The notes beneath the pieces were generated by a model. It saw nothing but the letters and a program-made list of their open reading frames with translations, was not told where the DNA came from and did not search any database. Shown in pieces: positions 1 to 6,057 of a DNA stretch of 10,352 bases. Source of the DNA: Clostridiales bacterium (GTDB lineage: Bacteria; Bacillota; Clostridia; Christensenellales; CAG-138); the NCBI GenBank assembly GCA_004558825.1, contig SFDB01000027.1, positions 1 through 10,352 of the forward strand. The letters run 5' to 3'. Numbering within the stretch: the stretch's first letter is position 1; every line of letters starts with the position of its first letter. The position numbers and the translations under genes were made by a program.

Positions 1-12
1 GGTATTCCGTTT

Positions 13-99
13 GCGAGCGTGCTGGAATCGGCAGACAGGCAAGCTTGAGGTGCTTGTGTCCGTAAGGTCGTGTGGGTTCAAGTCCCATCGCTCGCACCA
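13..99 (+). tRNA. tRNA-Leu (anticodon GAG)
   Basis: This is a type II (long variable arm) tRNA. The acceptor stem GCGAGCG (13-19) pairs with CGCTCGC (89-95), followed by discriminator A96 and an encoded CCA (97-99). The anticodon stem CAAGC (40-44) pairs with GCTTG (52-56) around the loop TTGAGGT, placing anticodon GAG at 47-49, which reads CUC/CUU leucine codons. The T arm is GTGGG-TTCAAGT-CCCAT (72-88, one G-U pair). The long variable arm between them (about 57-71) is typical of tRNA-Leu. It is followed directly by a terminator. No repeated copy of its 3' end is visible in the window, so there is no direct evidence that it served as an attachment site. Confidence 0.97.
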
Positions 100-105
100 C
101 GAAAG

Positions 106-142
106 AAACCTCTTTTGTCTACCAAGACATAAGAGGTTTTCT
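106..142 (+). terminator. Rho-independent terminator of the tRNA-Leu unit
   Basis: The outer stem AAACCTCTT (106-114) pairs with AAGAGGTTT (131-139). After a single T/T mismatch, an inner stem TGTCT (116-120) pairs with AGACA (125-129) around the loop ACCA. A T-rich tail follows. It separates the tRNA from the promoter that starts at 149. Confidence 0.85.
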
Positions 143-148
143 GTTTGT

Positions 149-177
149 TTGAACGATTCATGATTTTGTGGTATAAT
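149..177 (+). promoter_or_regulatory. Sigma-A promoter for the EamA-like gene
   Basis: The -35 box TTGAAC (149-154), a 17-nt spacer, an extended -10 TG (169-170) and a perfect TATAAT (172-177). Transcription would start near 184, about 32 nt before the ATG at 216. Confidence 0.85.
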
Positions 178-215
178 CCGTTTGATAAATAGAAATTTTA
201 CGGAGGTAATATTGT

Positions 216-629
216 ATGTGGTTTGTGCTTGCATTACTATCTGCAATATTTGCAGCACTTACTTCTATACTGGCAAAGGTCGGCATAGAAGGCGTCAACT
301 CAAATCTTGCAACAGCAATAAGAACCGTTGTTGTAGTTGTTATGGCTTGGGGAATGGTGTTCCTCACGAATTCACAAAACGGAATTGCTGAAATAAGCAA
401 ACGAAGCTGGTTGTTTATAATTCTGTCGGGTTTGGCAACGGGTGCCTCATGGTTATGCTATTACAGAGCATTACAGTTAGGTGATGCATCAAAGGTTGTT
501 CCAATTGACAAATTAAGTGTTGTAATTACATTGGTTTTGGCATTTGTATTCCTACATGAGCAATTTACAACGAAATCGTTGATAGGTTGCATACTTATTG
601 GAATGGGAACTATGGTAATGGTTCTTTAA
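216..629 (+). CDS. Small single-domain EamA/DMT-family transporter
   Basis: A 137-residue integral membrane protein of the drug/metabolite transporter superfamily. It carries one EamA unit where the usual full-length transporter carries two. About five hydrophobic segments are visible (roughly residues 2-22, 31-50, 65-85, 95-113 and 118-137). The YYRALQLGDASKV stretch followed by a P-x-x-K-L segment and an FLHE ending is typical of this family. Short single-EamA proteins of about 140 residues are a known complete class thought to act as dimers, so this need not be a fragment. The start is set by GGAGG at 202-206, 9 nt before the ATG. The gene is visibly AT-richer than the operon downstream and has its own strong promoter, so it looks like a separate, possibly acquired, unit. 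The substrate is unknown. Confidence 0.85.
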   Translation: MWFVLALLSAIFAALTSILAKVGIEGVNSNLATAIRTVVVVVMAWGMVFLTNSQNGIAEISKRSWLFIILSGLATGASWLCYYRALQLGDASKVVPIDKLSVVITLVLAFVFLHEQFTTKSLIGCILIGMGTMVMVL

Positions 630-640
630 AACCATTTATT

Positions 641-679
641 GGATAGATAGACAAATTCCAATTTGTCGAACGGATAGAT
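641..679. repeat. Perfect hairpin flanked by GGATAGAT direct repeats
   Basis: GACAAAT (650-656) and ATTTGTC (661-667) form a perfect inverted repeat around the loop TCCA. Identical 8-bp direct repeats GGATAGAT lie outside at 641-648 and 672-679. No T tract follows, so this is not a good terminator. Its role is unknown; the layout could suit a protein binding or recombination site. Confidence 0.5.
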
Positions 680-737
680 GCCATACTTTTGGTCGTTTTT
701 ACCCCCGCTTATACACCGTTTGGTCGCTCTTTCGCAG

Positions 738-766
738 AAAAAAGCACGCTTATTGCGTGCTTTTTT
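738..766 (+). terminator. Bidirectional-type intrinsic terminator
   Basis: The stem GCACGC (744-749) pairs with GCGTGC (755-760) around the loop TTATT. It is flanked by A6 on the left (738-743) and T6 on the right (761-766), so it can terminate on either strand. It would end the EamA-like transcript. Confidence 0.9.
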
Positions 767-768
767 CA

Positions 769-866
769 GTGAAATTTGTTCCGTCGGAACGAGTGAAATA
801 TCTTCGATGTGAAATATTTGCTCCGCAAATGTGAAATACGCCTGCGGCGCGTGAAGCGGCTGCTTC
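769..866. repeat. Array of short 3-nt-loop hairpins punctuated by GTGAAAT
   Basis: Four copies of GTGAAAT lie at 769-775, 793-799, 809-815 and 831-837, with a degenerate fifth, GTGAAGC, at 851-857. Each exact copy is followed by a perfect hairpin with a three-base loop: GTTCC/GGAAC (778-790), ATC/GAT (800-808), ATTTGC/GCAAAT (816-830) and CGCC/GGCG (839-849). A last hairpin GAAGC/GCTTC spans 853-866 with a 4-nt loop. The stems differ in sequence while the linker and loop size are kept. I have an unverified memory of similar ATTTCAC-linked hairpins in other gut Clostridia, which would make this a dispersed palindromic element. No coding function is supported. Confidence 0.7.
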
Positions 867-891
867 TTTTGTGATCACTTTGCCTGAACAT

Positions 892-925
892 TCCACCGTT
901 GCGATTTGCTTCGGTGGACTTTTTA
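892..925 (+). terminator. Putative terminator hairpin ahead of the operon promoter
   Basis: The stem TCCACCG (892-898) pairs with CGGTGGA (912-918) around a 13-nt loop, followed by CTTTTTA. It lies between the hairpin array and the operon promoter. The loop is larger than ideal, so strength is uncertain. The perfect palindrome GTGATCAC lies just upstream at 871-878. Confidence 0.6.
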
Positions 926-972
926 TATCTGTCAAGTTATTTAATTTTTATGCTCAACATCTGCTCAAACTG

Positions 973-1001
973 TTAACTTTGTACTGAAACGGGAGTAAAA
1001 T
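973..1001 (+). promoter_or_regulatory. Sigma-A promoter of the sulfoquinovose operon
   Basis: The -35 box TTAACT (973-978), a 17-nt spacer and the -10 box TAAAAT (996-1001) give a predicted start near 1008 and a leader of about 64 nt. It is the only good promoter seen ahead of the seven-gene run. Both boxes differ from consensus, as expected for a regulated promoter. Confidence 0.7.
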
Positions 1002-1009
1002 ATATGCGT

Positions 1010-1034
1010 AATTAATTAACACGATTAACTAATT
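1010..1034. promoter_or_regulatory. Putative repressor operator at the operon transcription start
   Basis: The left arm AATTAATTAA (1010-1019) and right arm TTAACTAATT (1025-1034) match as an inverted repeat at 9 of 10 positions, with a 5-nt spacer CACGA. It sits from about +3 to +27 relative to the predicted start, where a bound repressor would block the polymerase. The AT-rich TTAACTAA-type arm resembles operators described for ROK regulators such as XylR, and a ROK gene closes this cluster. The link between that protein and this site is inference. Confidence 0.55.
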
Positions 1035-1063
1035 GCTTGCGGCTCGGCTGCAGGCGAAAGGGG
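1035..1063 (+). promoter_or_regulatory. Leader hairpin and ribosome binding site that fix the SQase start
   Basis: GCTTGC (1035-1040) can pair with GCAGGC (1050-1055, one G-U pair) in the leader. AGGGG (1059-1063) follows and lies 8 nt before the ATG at 1072 but only 2 nt before the ATG at 1066, which favours 1072. The hairpin does not cover the ribosome binding site, and nothing shows that it switches. Confidence 0.5.
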
Positions 1064-1071
1064 AAATGCGA

Positions 1072-3087
1072 ATGAAGATTCAGTCGAACGGCAATGTTTT
1101 GCACATTATTGCGCCCGACGGCAGGACTATTGACCTGACGGCGGAGAATCTGTCTGTCAGCGTCGGCAGGGTCGAGCCGAGCTACCGCATGAGCCGCGGC
1201 AGCTTCAAAATACGGCAGAAAAAGCTCTCCGAAACGAGGCTTTTTCTCTCCTGTGTTAAAGAACATGCTGACGGGGCTGAGCTTGAACTCGCCGACAAAA
1301 ACGGCACAGCTGTGCTCTCGGTTTCGGTCACGGCGGATAACGGGATATTGAAGTTTGTCCCGAGAATCCTTGGCGGCGGCGAATATAACCGCCTGACTTT
1401 CAGAATCCTCGCGTCCGCAGATGAATCGGTCTACGGCGGCGGAGAGACCTTTGCCGAATTCGATCTGCGCGGCAAAAAGCAGAGAGTCTGGGTCGCCGAA
1501 CATATCAACGCCGGACAGATAGCGCGAAAGATAATCAAATCTTCCCTGAACATAAAGGCGGTCGACCGCAAACAGCCCTATTCAAACTACGAGACATATT
1601 ACGCCCAGCCGACATTTGTGTCCTCGAAAAAGTATTTTATCCATTGCGACACAACGGACTACGCCGTGTTTGATTTCAGAAAGAAGCAGTTCCATGAGAT
1701 AAGCGTCAATGATATCTGCCCTGTATATATCGGCATGGCGCAGAGCTTCGAGGCGTTGTCGGAAAAACTCAGCTCGCTGCTCGGCAGGCAGCCCGAACTG
1801 CCCGAATGGGCATATGACGGCGCGATACTCGGCATCCAGGGCGGCACGCAGACGGTCTATAACAAGCTCGAAAAGGCCGCGGAGCACGGCACTGCGGTTG
1901 CGGGCGTCTGGTGCCAGGACTGGGAGGGCAGGCGCGTCACCGCGTTCGGCAAGCAGCTCCAGTGGAACTGGGAATGGGACAGCGAACGCTACCCGGAGCT
2001 TGACAAGAAAATCTGGGAGCTAAAGGAGCGCGGCGTGCGCTTTTTAGGCTACATAAATCCGTTTTTAGCCATAGAAAAACCGCTCTACGCCTATGCCGCG
2101 AAGCAGGGCTACTGCGTCAAGGACGCGCAGGGGAACGACTATCTCGTCAAGATAACGACTTTCCCCGCCGCGATGGTCGATCTGACGAATCCCGAGGCGT
2201 ATGAATGGATAAAAAGTGTCATAAAGAAAAATATGATAGATTTCGGTCTTGACGGCTGGATGGCGGATTTCGGCGAATATCTGCCGACTGACTGCGTGCT
2301 TTTCAGCGGCGAGGATGCCGAAAAAGTGCATAACTCATGGCCTGCACGCTGGGCGAAAGTCAACCGCGAAGCTCTTGAAGAGACCGGAAAACTCGGAGAG
2401 ATTTTCTTTTTCACCCGCGCCGGATATACGGACACCGTGAAGTACTCCACACTCATGTGGGCGGGGGATCAGCACACGGACTGGACGGTTGATTTCGGTC
2501 TGCCTTCGGTCATTCCCGCATCGCTCTCGCTTTCGATGTGCGGATTCGGACTGACTCACAGCGACATCGGCGGATATACGACCTTTGCAAAGATGCGCAG
2601 GAATCCCGAACTCTTCATGCGCTGGGCGGAAATGAACGCTTTCAGCCCGCTCATGCGCTCGCACGAGGGCTCGAACCCGGATCTCAATGCGCAGTTCGAC
2701 GCGAACGAACAGGTGCTTGCCCACCACGCGAAATTCTCGCGCATCCACCGCGCGCTAAAGCCGTATCTTATGGATATGGCAAAGCTCAACGCCGAGCGCG
2801 GCATACCCGTGACGCGCCCGCTGTTCTATCACTATGACGGCGAACGCGAGAGAAAAGAGAGCACGGAATATCTGCTCGGCCGCGATCTGCTCGTCGCCCC
2901 GATAGTAAGAGAGGGTGCGAATGGCAGGGAGGTTTACTTACCCGACGACGAATGGATAAGCGTCTGGGACGGCAGAGAATACGGTAAAGGCAGCGCCGCG
3001 ATAGACGCGCCGATAGGCACTATACCCGTGTTTTACAGAAAAAACAGCGAATACTCCGGAATATTTGAAAAACTCAAGGAGGCTTAA
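1072..3087 (+). CDS. yihQ: GH31 sulfoquinovosidase, YihQ type (variant sulfonate pocket)
   Basis: A cytoplasmic alpha-glycosidase (671 aa, no signal peptide) expected to release sulfoquinovose from sulfoquinovosyl glycerol or related sulfolipid head groups. Residues align to E. coli YihQ (numbers from memory) with a constant offset of 6. Asp399 in WMADFGE is the nucleophile (D405), Asp466 in WAGDQ the acid/base (D472). Gln256, Gln282, Trp298 and Tyr502 match Q262, Q288, W304 and Y508 of the SQase substrate motif. The exception is Gln295 (CAG at 1954-1956), where YihQ has Arg301, the residue that binds the sulfonate. An N-terminal beta domain of about 240 residues precedes the barrel. Start 1072 is chosen from AGGGG 8 nt upstream; ATG 1066 and TTG 1033 are in frame but poorly placed. 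It is first in the operon, 2 nt from the symporter gene. SQase family membership is firm; activity on SQ glycosides is less certain because of Gln295. Confidence 0.88.
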   Translation: MKIQSNGNVLHIIAPDGRTIDLTAENLSVSVGRVEPSYRMSRGSFKIRQKKLSETRLFLSCVKEHADGAELELADKNGTAVLSVSVTADNGILKFVPRILGGGEYNRLTFRILASADESVYGGGETFAEFDLRGKKQRVWVAEHINAGQIARKIIKSSLNIKAVDRKQPYSNYETYYAQPTFVSSKKYFIHCDTTDYAVFDFRKKQFHEISVNDICPVYIGMAQSFEALSEKLSSLLGRQPELPEWAYDGAILGIQGGTQTVYNKLEKAAEHGTAVAGVWCQDWEGRRVTAFGKQLQWNWEWDSERYPELDKKIWELKERGVRFLGYINPFLAIEKPLYAYAAKQGYCVKDAQGNDYLVKITTFPAAMVDLTNPEAYEWIKSVIKKNMIDFGLDGWMADFGEYLPTDCVLFSGEDAEKVHNSWPARWAKVNREALEETGKLGEIFFFTRAGYTDTVKYSTLMWAGDQHTDWTVDFGLPSVIPASLSLSMCGFGLTHSDIGGYTTFAKMRRNPELFMRWAEMNAFSPLMRSHEGSNPDLNAQFDANEQVLAHHAKFSRIHRALKPYLMDMAKLNAERGIPVTRPLFYHYDGERERKESTEYLLGRDLLVAPIVREGANGREVYLPDDEWISVWDGREYGKGSAAIDAPIGTIPVFYRKNSEYSGIFEKLKEA

Positions 3088-3089
3088 CA

Positions 3090-4487
3090 ATGGCATCGAC
3101 ACCCACAACATTGCAGAACAAAACCTATGGCATAGGACTCAAGGACAAAGTCGGCTATGCCCTCGGCGACGCGGCGGGTCTTATGACCTTTGCGCTCGTC
3201 GGCTCGTTTCTCCAGCTGTTCTATACGAACGTGCTGTATATCGATCCGAAGAAGATAACGATGCTCTTCCTCATGGCGAGAATATGGGACGCGATAAACG
3301 ACCCGATGTGGGGCGCGATAGTTGACTCCCGCAAGCCCGGAAAGAACGGAAAGTTCCGCCCGTATCTGCGCTGGTTCTCGACTCCGCTTGCCCTTTTCGG
3401 CGTGCTTATGTTTGTGAAGATCCCGGGACTCAGCGAGGGTCAGTATCTCGCCTTTGCTTATATAACTTATATCGGCTACGGAATGCTCTATACGATAGTC
3501 AATATCCCTTACGGTTCAATGGCTTCAGTCATAACGACCGATGAACTTGAGCGCTCGTCGCTGTCGATGTTCCGCTCGATAGGCGCGGGCTTCGGCGGCC
3601 TGCCGGGTCAGATACTTCTGCCCCTGTTCGTCTATTCGACCGTTGCCGCAACGGGCGAGAGAGTTCTCGACGGCAACAAGCTGCTTATCGGCGTCGCCGT
3701 ACTCGGCGTGCTGAGCATAGGCGTATATCAGCTCTGCTACAAGATGACCACCGAGCGCGTTGTGTCAAAGCCGACCGAGAAGAAAGTCAAGGTCAGCAAG
3801 ACCGTCAAGTCGCTTTTCAAGAACAGACCGTTCATCGCTCTGTGCATAGCGTCAATGCTGCTCATTGCCACTCAGCAGTATACCCAGACGACATATCACT
3901 ATCTTTTCCTCAACTATTTCAAGAAGCCCGAGCTCTATTCGCTCGTTACGGTTTTCACTTATCTGCCCATGGCGCTTCTGCTGCCCATGCTTCAGAAGAT
4001 AGTCCGTCGCTTCGGCAAAAAAGAGGCGTGCGCAGTCGGAATGGCGGTCGCTTTCGTCGCGAACCTTGTTCTGTGGCTCATCGGCACGAAGAGCGTTGTC
4101 GTGTTCTTCATCTTCTGCTTCCTCTCTGGTCTCGGCATGACATTCTTTGTGCTTGAAGTCTGGGCGCTCGTGACGGATGTTATCGACTATCAGGAGACCC
4201 TTTCCGGTCAGCGCGACGAGGGCACATCTTATGCTTTCTTCTCATTCACGAGAAAGCTCGGTCAGACCATAGCGGGCGTTCTCGGAACAGGCGTTCTTAG
4301 TCTTATCGGCTACGATGCAAAGAACATAACAATCGAAGCGGTCAGCAAGCTCTACAGCGTTTCAACGGCTTTGCCCGCGCTTATGTGCCTGATCATGGCT
4401 CTTTCGCTCGGCGTGTTCTATCCGCTGACAAAGAAAAAGCTTCAGCAGATGAACGAAAATAAACAATCGGCAAAAACAGAAGAATAA
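3090..4487 (+). CDS. GPH-family sugar:cation symporter, likely sulfoquinovoside importer
   Basis: A 465-residue, 12-TM-type protein of the glycoside-pentoside-hexuronide (MelB-like) family of the major facilitator superfamily. The motif RIWDAINDPMWG, with two Asp spaced by four, corresponds to the cation-binding segment of MelB helix II, and KFRPYLRW follows as in this family. The C terminus (about residues 445-465) is a charged cytoplasmic tail. E. coli uses GPH-type proteins YihO/YihP in its SQ operon, so position between SQase and transaldolase genes points to uptake of SQ or SQ-glycerol. The start is clear: AAGGAGG at 3076-3082, 7 nt before the ATG, inside the end of the previous gene. 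The substrate is inferred from context only. Confidence 0.9.
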   Translation: MASTPTTLQNKTYGIGLKDKVGYALGDAAGLMTFALVGSFLQLFYTNVLYIDPKKITMLFLMARIWDAINDPMWGAIVDSRKPGKNGKFRPYLRWFSTPLALFGVLMFVKIPGLSEGQYLAFAYITYIGYGMLYTIVNIPYGSMASVITTDELERSSLSMFRSIGAGFGGLPGQILLPLFVYSTVAATGERVLDGNKLLIGVAVLGVLSIGVYQLCYKMTTERVVSKPTEKKVKVSKTVKSLFKNRPFIALCIASMLLIATQQYTQTTYHYLFLNYFKKPELYSLVTVFTYLPMALLLPMLQKIVRRFGKKEACAVGMAVAFVANLVLWLIGTKSVVVFFIFCFLSGLGMTFFVLEVWALVTDVIDYQETLSGQRDEGTSYAFFSFTRKLGQTIAGVLGTGVLSLIGYDAKNITIEAVSKLYSVSTALPALMCLIMALSLGVFYPLTKKKLQQMNENKQSAKTEE

Positions 4488-4502
4488 AAGGAGCAATATA
4501 AA

Positions 4503-5189
4503 ATGAAATACTTTCTCGACAGCGCAAAAATAGACGAAATAAAATTTGCATATAACACCTTCGGCATCGACGGCGTGACAACGAACCCTAAGCATATCAT
4601 GAACAGCGGCAAGCCGTTTTTGACCGTTATCGCCGAGCTCGCGCAGTGGGTCAAGGACGAGGGGATAGAGGGCTATGAAAAGTTCCCGATCTCAGTTGAG
4701 ATAAACCCGCATCTCGACGATGCAGACGAAATGATAAAAGAGGCGGAAAAGATAGCCGCAATGTCGCCGAATTTCGTTATAAAAATCCCCTGCACCGAGG
4801 CGGGCGTGACCGCCGCGCGCAGGCTCGAAAAGAAAGGCATAAGAACGAATCTCACTCTCGTTTTCTCCGCCGCGCAGTCCATATGGGCGGCGAAGAACGG
4901 CTCCCTGTTTGTCTCGCCGTTCATCGGCTGGAAAGAGGCGAACGGCGAGGATTGCAGGCAGTATATTGCCGACATCGTGAAGATATACAAGAACTATGGA
5001 TTCTATGGCAAGACGCAGATAATCTGCGCCGCGATAAGAACGCCCAAGCAGTTTGTGGACTGCGCAACGGCGGGCGCAGATATAGTCACCTGCGGGCTCG
5101 ATGTCTATCTTGAGAGCATCAGGCATGCCTATACCGTTCAGGGCCTTGGCATTTTCACAAATGCGTGGGACAACACGGTGACAGAGTGA
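4503..5189 (+). CDS. sftT: 6-deoxy-6-sulfofructose transaldolase (short TalC/FSA-like)
   Basis: A 228-residue class I transaldolase in the size range of fructose-6-phosphate aldolase/TalC enzymes. Visible landmarks are the N-terminal FLDSAK with Asp6, GVTTNP (24-29), the Schiff-base Lys94 in FVIKIPCT, TNLTLVFS (115-122), SPFIGW (138-143) and the AAIRTP segment near 176-181 that replaces the usual AASIRNP. Family members form a Lys imine with the dihydroxyacetone moiety. In the sulfo-TAL pathway this unit is moved from sulfofructose to glyceraldehyde 3-phosphate, giving fructose 6-phosphate and sulfolactaldehyde. Placement between an SQ importer and an SLA-type reductase supports that substrate. 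An ordinary sugar-phosphate transaldolase cannot be excluded from sequence alone. AGGAG at 4489-4493 lies 9 nt before the ATG, 15 nt after the symporter stop. Confidence 0.82.
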   Translation: MKYFLDSAKIDEIKFAYNTFGIDGVTTNPKHIMNSGKPFLTVIAELAQWVKDEGIEGYEKFPISVEINPHLDDADEMIKEAEKIAAMSPNFVIKIPCTEAGVTAARRLEKKGIRTNLTLVFSAAQSIWAAKNGSLFVSPFIGWKEANGEDCRQYIADIVKIYKNYGFYGKTQIICAAIRTPKQFVDCATAGADIVTCGLDVYLESIRHAYTVQGLGIFTNAWDNTVTE

Positions 5190-5199
5190 GGTGGCAGAA

Positions 5200-6057
5200 A
5201 TGAACATAGGATTCATCGGACTCGGAATAATGGGCGAGGCGATGTGCGCCAACATAATCAAAAAGCATGACGGCAAGGTGTTTTTGTATGATCTCGACTG
5301 CGAAAAGGTCGAAAAGATCGTTTCCCTCGGCGGCTTTGCCTGCAATAACAGCGCCGAGCTTGCCGAAAAGAGCGATGTCATAATAACCATGGTGCCGAAA
5401 TCAGAGCATTCGCGCTCGGTCTATGAAACTGTCCTGCCCGTGCTCGACAGCTCAAAAACCTGCATCGATATGAGTACGATCGATCCCGCTGTATCAGTGG
5501 AGATATCGGAGAAAGTGAAAGCTGTCGGCGCGCGCTTTGCGGATGCCCCCGTCGTCAAGTCGAGACCCGCCGCAGTCAGCGGCACGCTCGGAATTTATGT
5601 CGGCTCGGACGAGGAGACATTTGAAAAAATCCGCCCGATTTTAGCCTATATGGGCAGCAATATCATCCGCATGGGCAAAAACGGCATGGGACTTGTGATG
5701 AAAATATGCCACAACACGCTTGTGGCGCAGATACAGAACGGAGTCAACGAAACTCTTGCGCTCGCGAGGCTCGAGGGCATATCGGTCGATGATTTTGCCC
5801 TTGCGATATCCTATGGCGGCGGTCAGAATTTCTATCTCGACGGTCAGGCGCAGAACATCAAAAACGAGAACTGGACGACCGCGTTCTCGCTCGAAAATAT
5901 GCACAAGGATCTCGGAATCTGCGAGAGGCTGAGCGAAGAGGCGCATTTCCCGATGCCGGGAATGGAGAACGCCAAGGCGGTCTATGACAAAGGTATGGCG
6001 GAGGGACTCGGCAAGGAGGATTTTCGCGCAACTTACAAGGTGGTCAGCGGTGAATAA
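5200..6057 (+). CDS. NAD(P)H-dependent 3-sulfolactaldehyde reductase, YihU-like
   Basis: A 285-residue beta-hydroxyacid dehydrogenase (3-hydroxyisobutyrate dehydrogenase family). It opens with the Rossmann motif GFIGLGIMG (4-12). The catalytic Lys168 lies in GMGLVMKICHN, and MHKDLGI (234-240) is the usual C-terminal-domain motif. Common members carry an S-G-G substrate loop after DAPV; here it reads DAPVVKSRPAA, placing Lys120 and Arg122 where E. coli YihU has its sulfonate-binding Arg loop. This suits an anionic substrate such as sulfolactaldehyde, which would be reduced to DHPS while regenerating NAD+. The start is taken as ATG 5200, because AGGTGG (5189-5194) sits 5 nt before it and the Rossmann strand begins at once; an in-frame GTG at 5191 is the alternative. 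Tartronate semialdehyde or hydroxyisobutyrate activity is less likely in this context. Confidence 0.85.
   Translation: MNIGFIGLGIMGEAMCANIIKKHDGKVFLYDLDCEKVEKIVSLGGFACNNSAELAEKSDVIITMVPKSEHSRSVYETVLPVLDSSKTCIDMSTIDPAVSVEISEKVKAVGARFADAPVVKSRPAAVSGTLGIYVGSDEETFEKIRPILAYMGSNIIRMGKNGMGLVMKICHNTLVAQIQNGVNETLALARLEGISVDDFALAISYGGGQNFYLDGQAQNIKNENWTTAFSLENMHKDLGICERLSEEAHFPMPGMENAKAVYDKGMAEGLGKEDFRATYKVVSGE

Noticed and set aside
628..740. A minus-strand open stretch ending near 628 that reads like a protein tail
   Set aside because: There is no start codon with a ribosome binding site, and it overlaps the terminator and the hairpin. It could be a relic of a mobile element, but the evidence is too thin.
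750..935. A 61-codon minus-strand reading frame across the hairpin array
   Set aside because: It has no ribosome binding site, and its sequence is fully explained by reading through the GTGAAAT hairpins and both terminators. I have a vague memory of similar peptides in other gut genomes, which would fit a translated repeat rather than a gene.
1033..1071. Upstream TTG and ATG 1066 starts for the SQase
   Set aside because: TTG 1033 lies within the operator and lacks an SD. ATG 1066 is only 2 nt from AGGGG. ATG 1072 has proper 8-nt spacing.
1008..1071. Riboswitch or attenuator in the operon leader
   Set aside because: The leader is only about 64 nt, with one weak hairpin and no T tract or known riboswitch core.
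1012..1503. Long minus-strand reading frames inside the SQase and other operon genes
   Set aside because: These are shadows from GC-rich codon use in the real genes, with no ribosome binding sites or recognisable domains.
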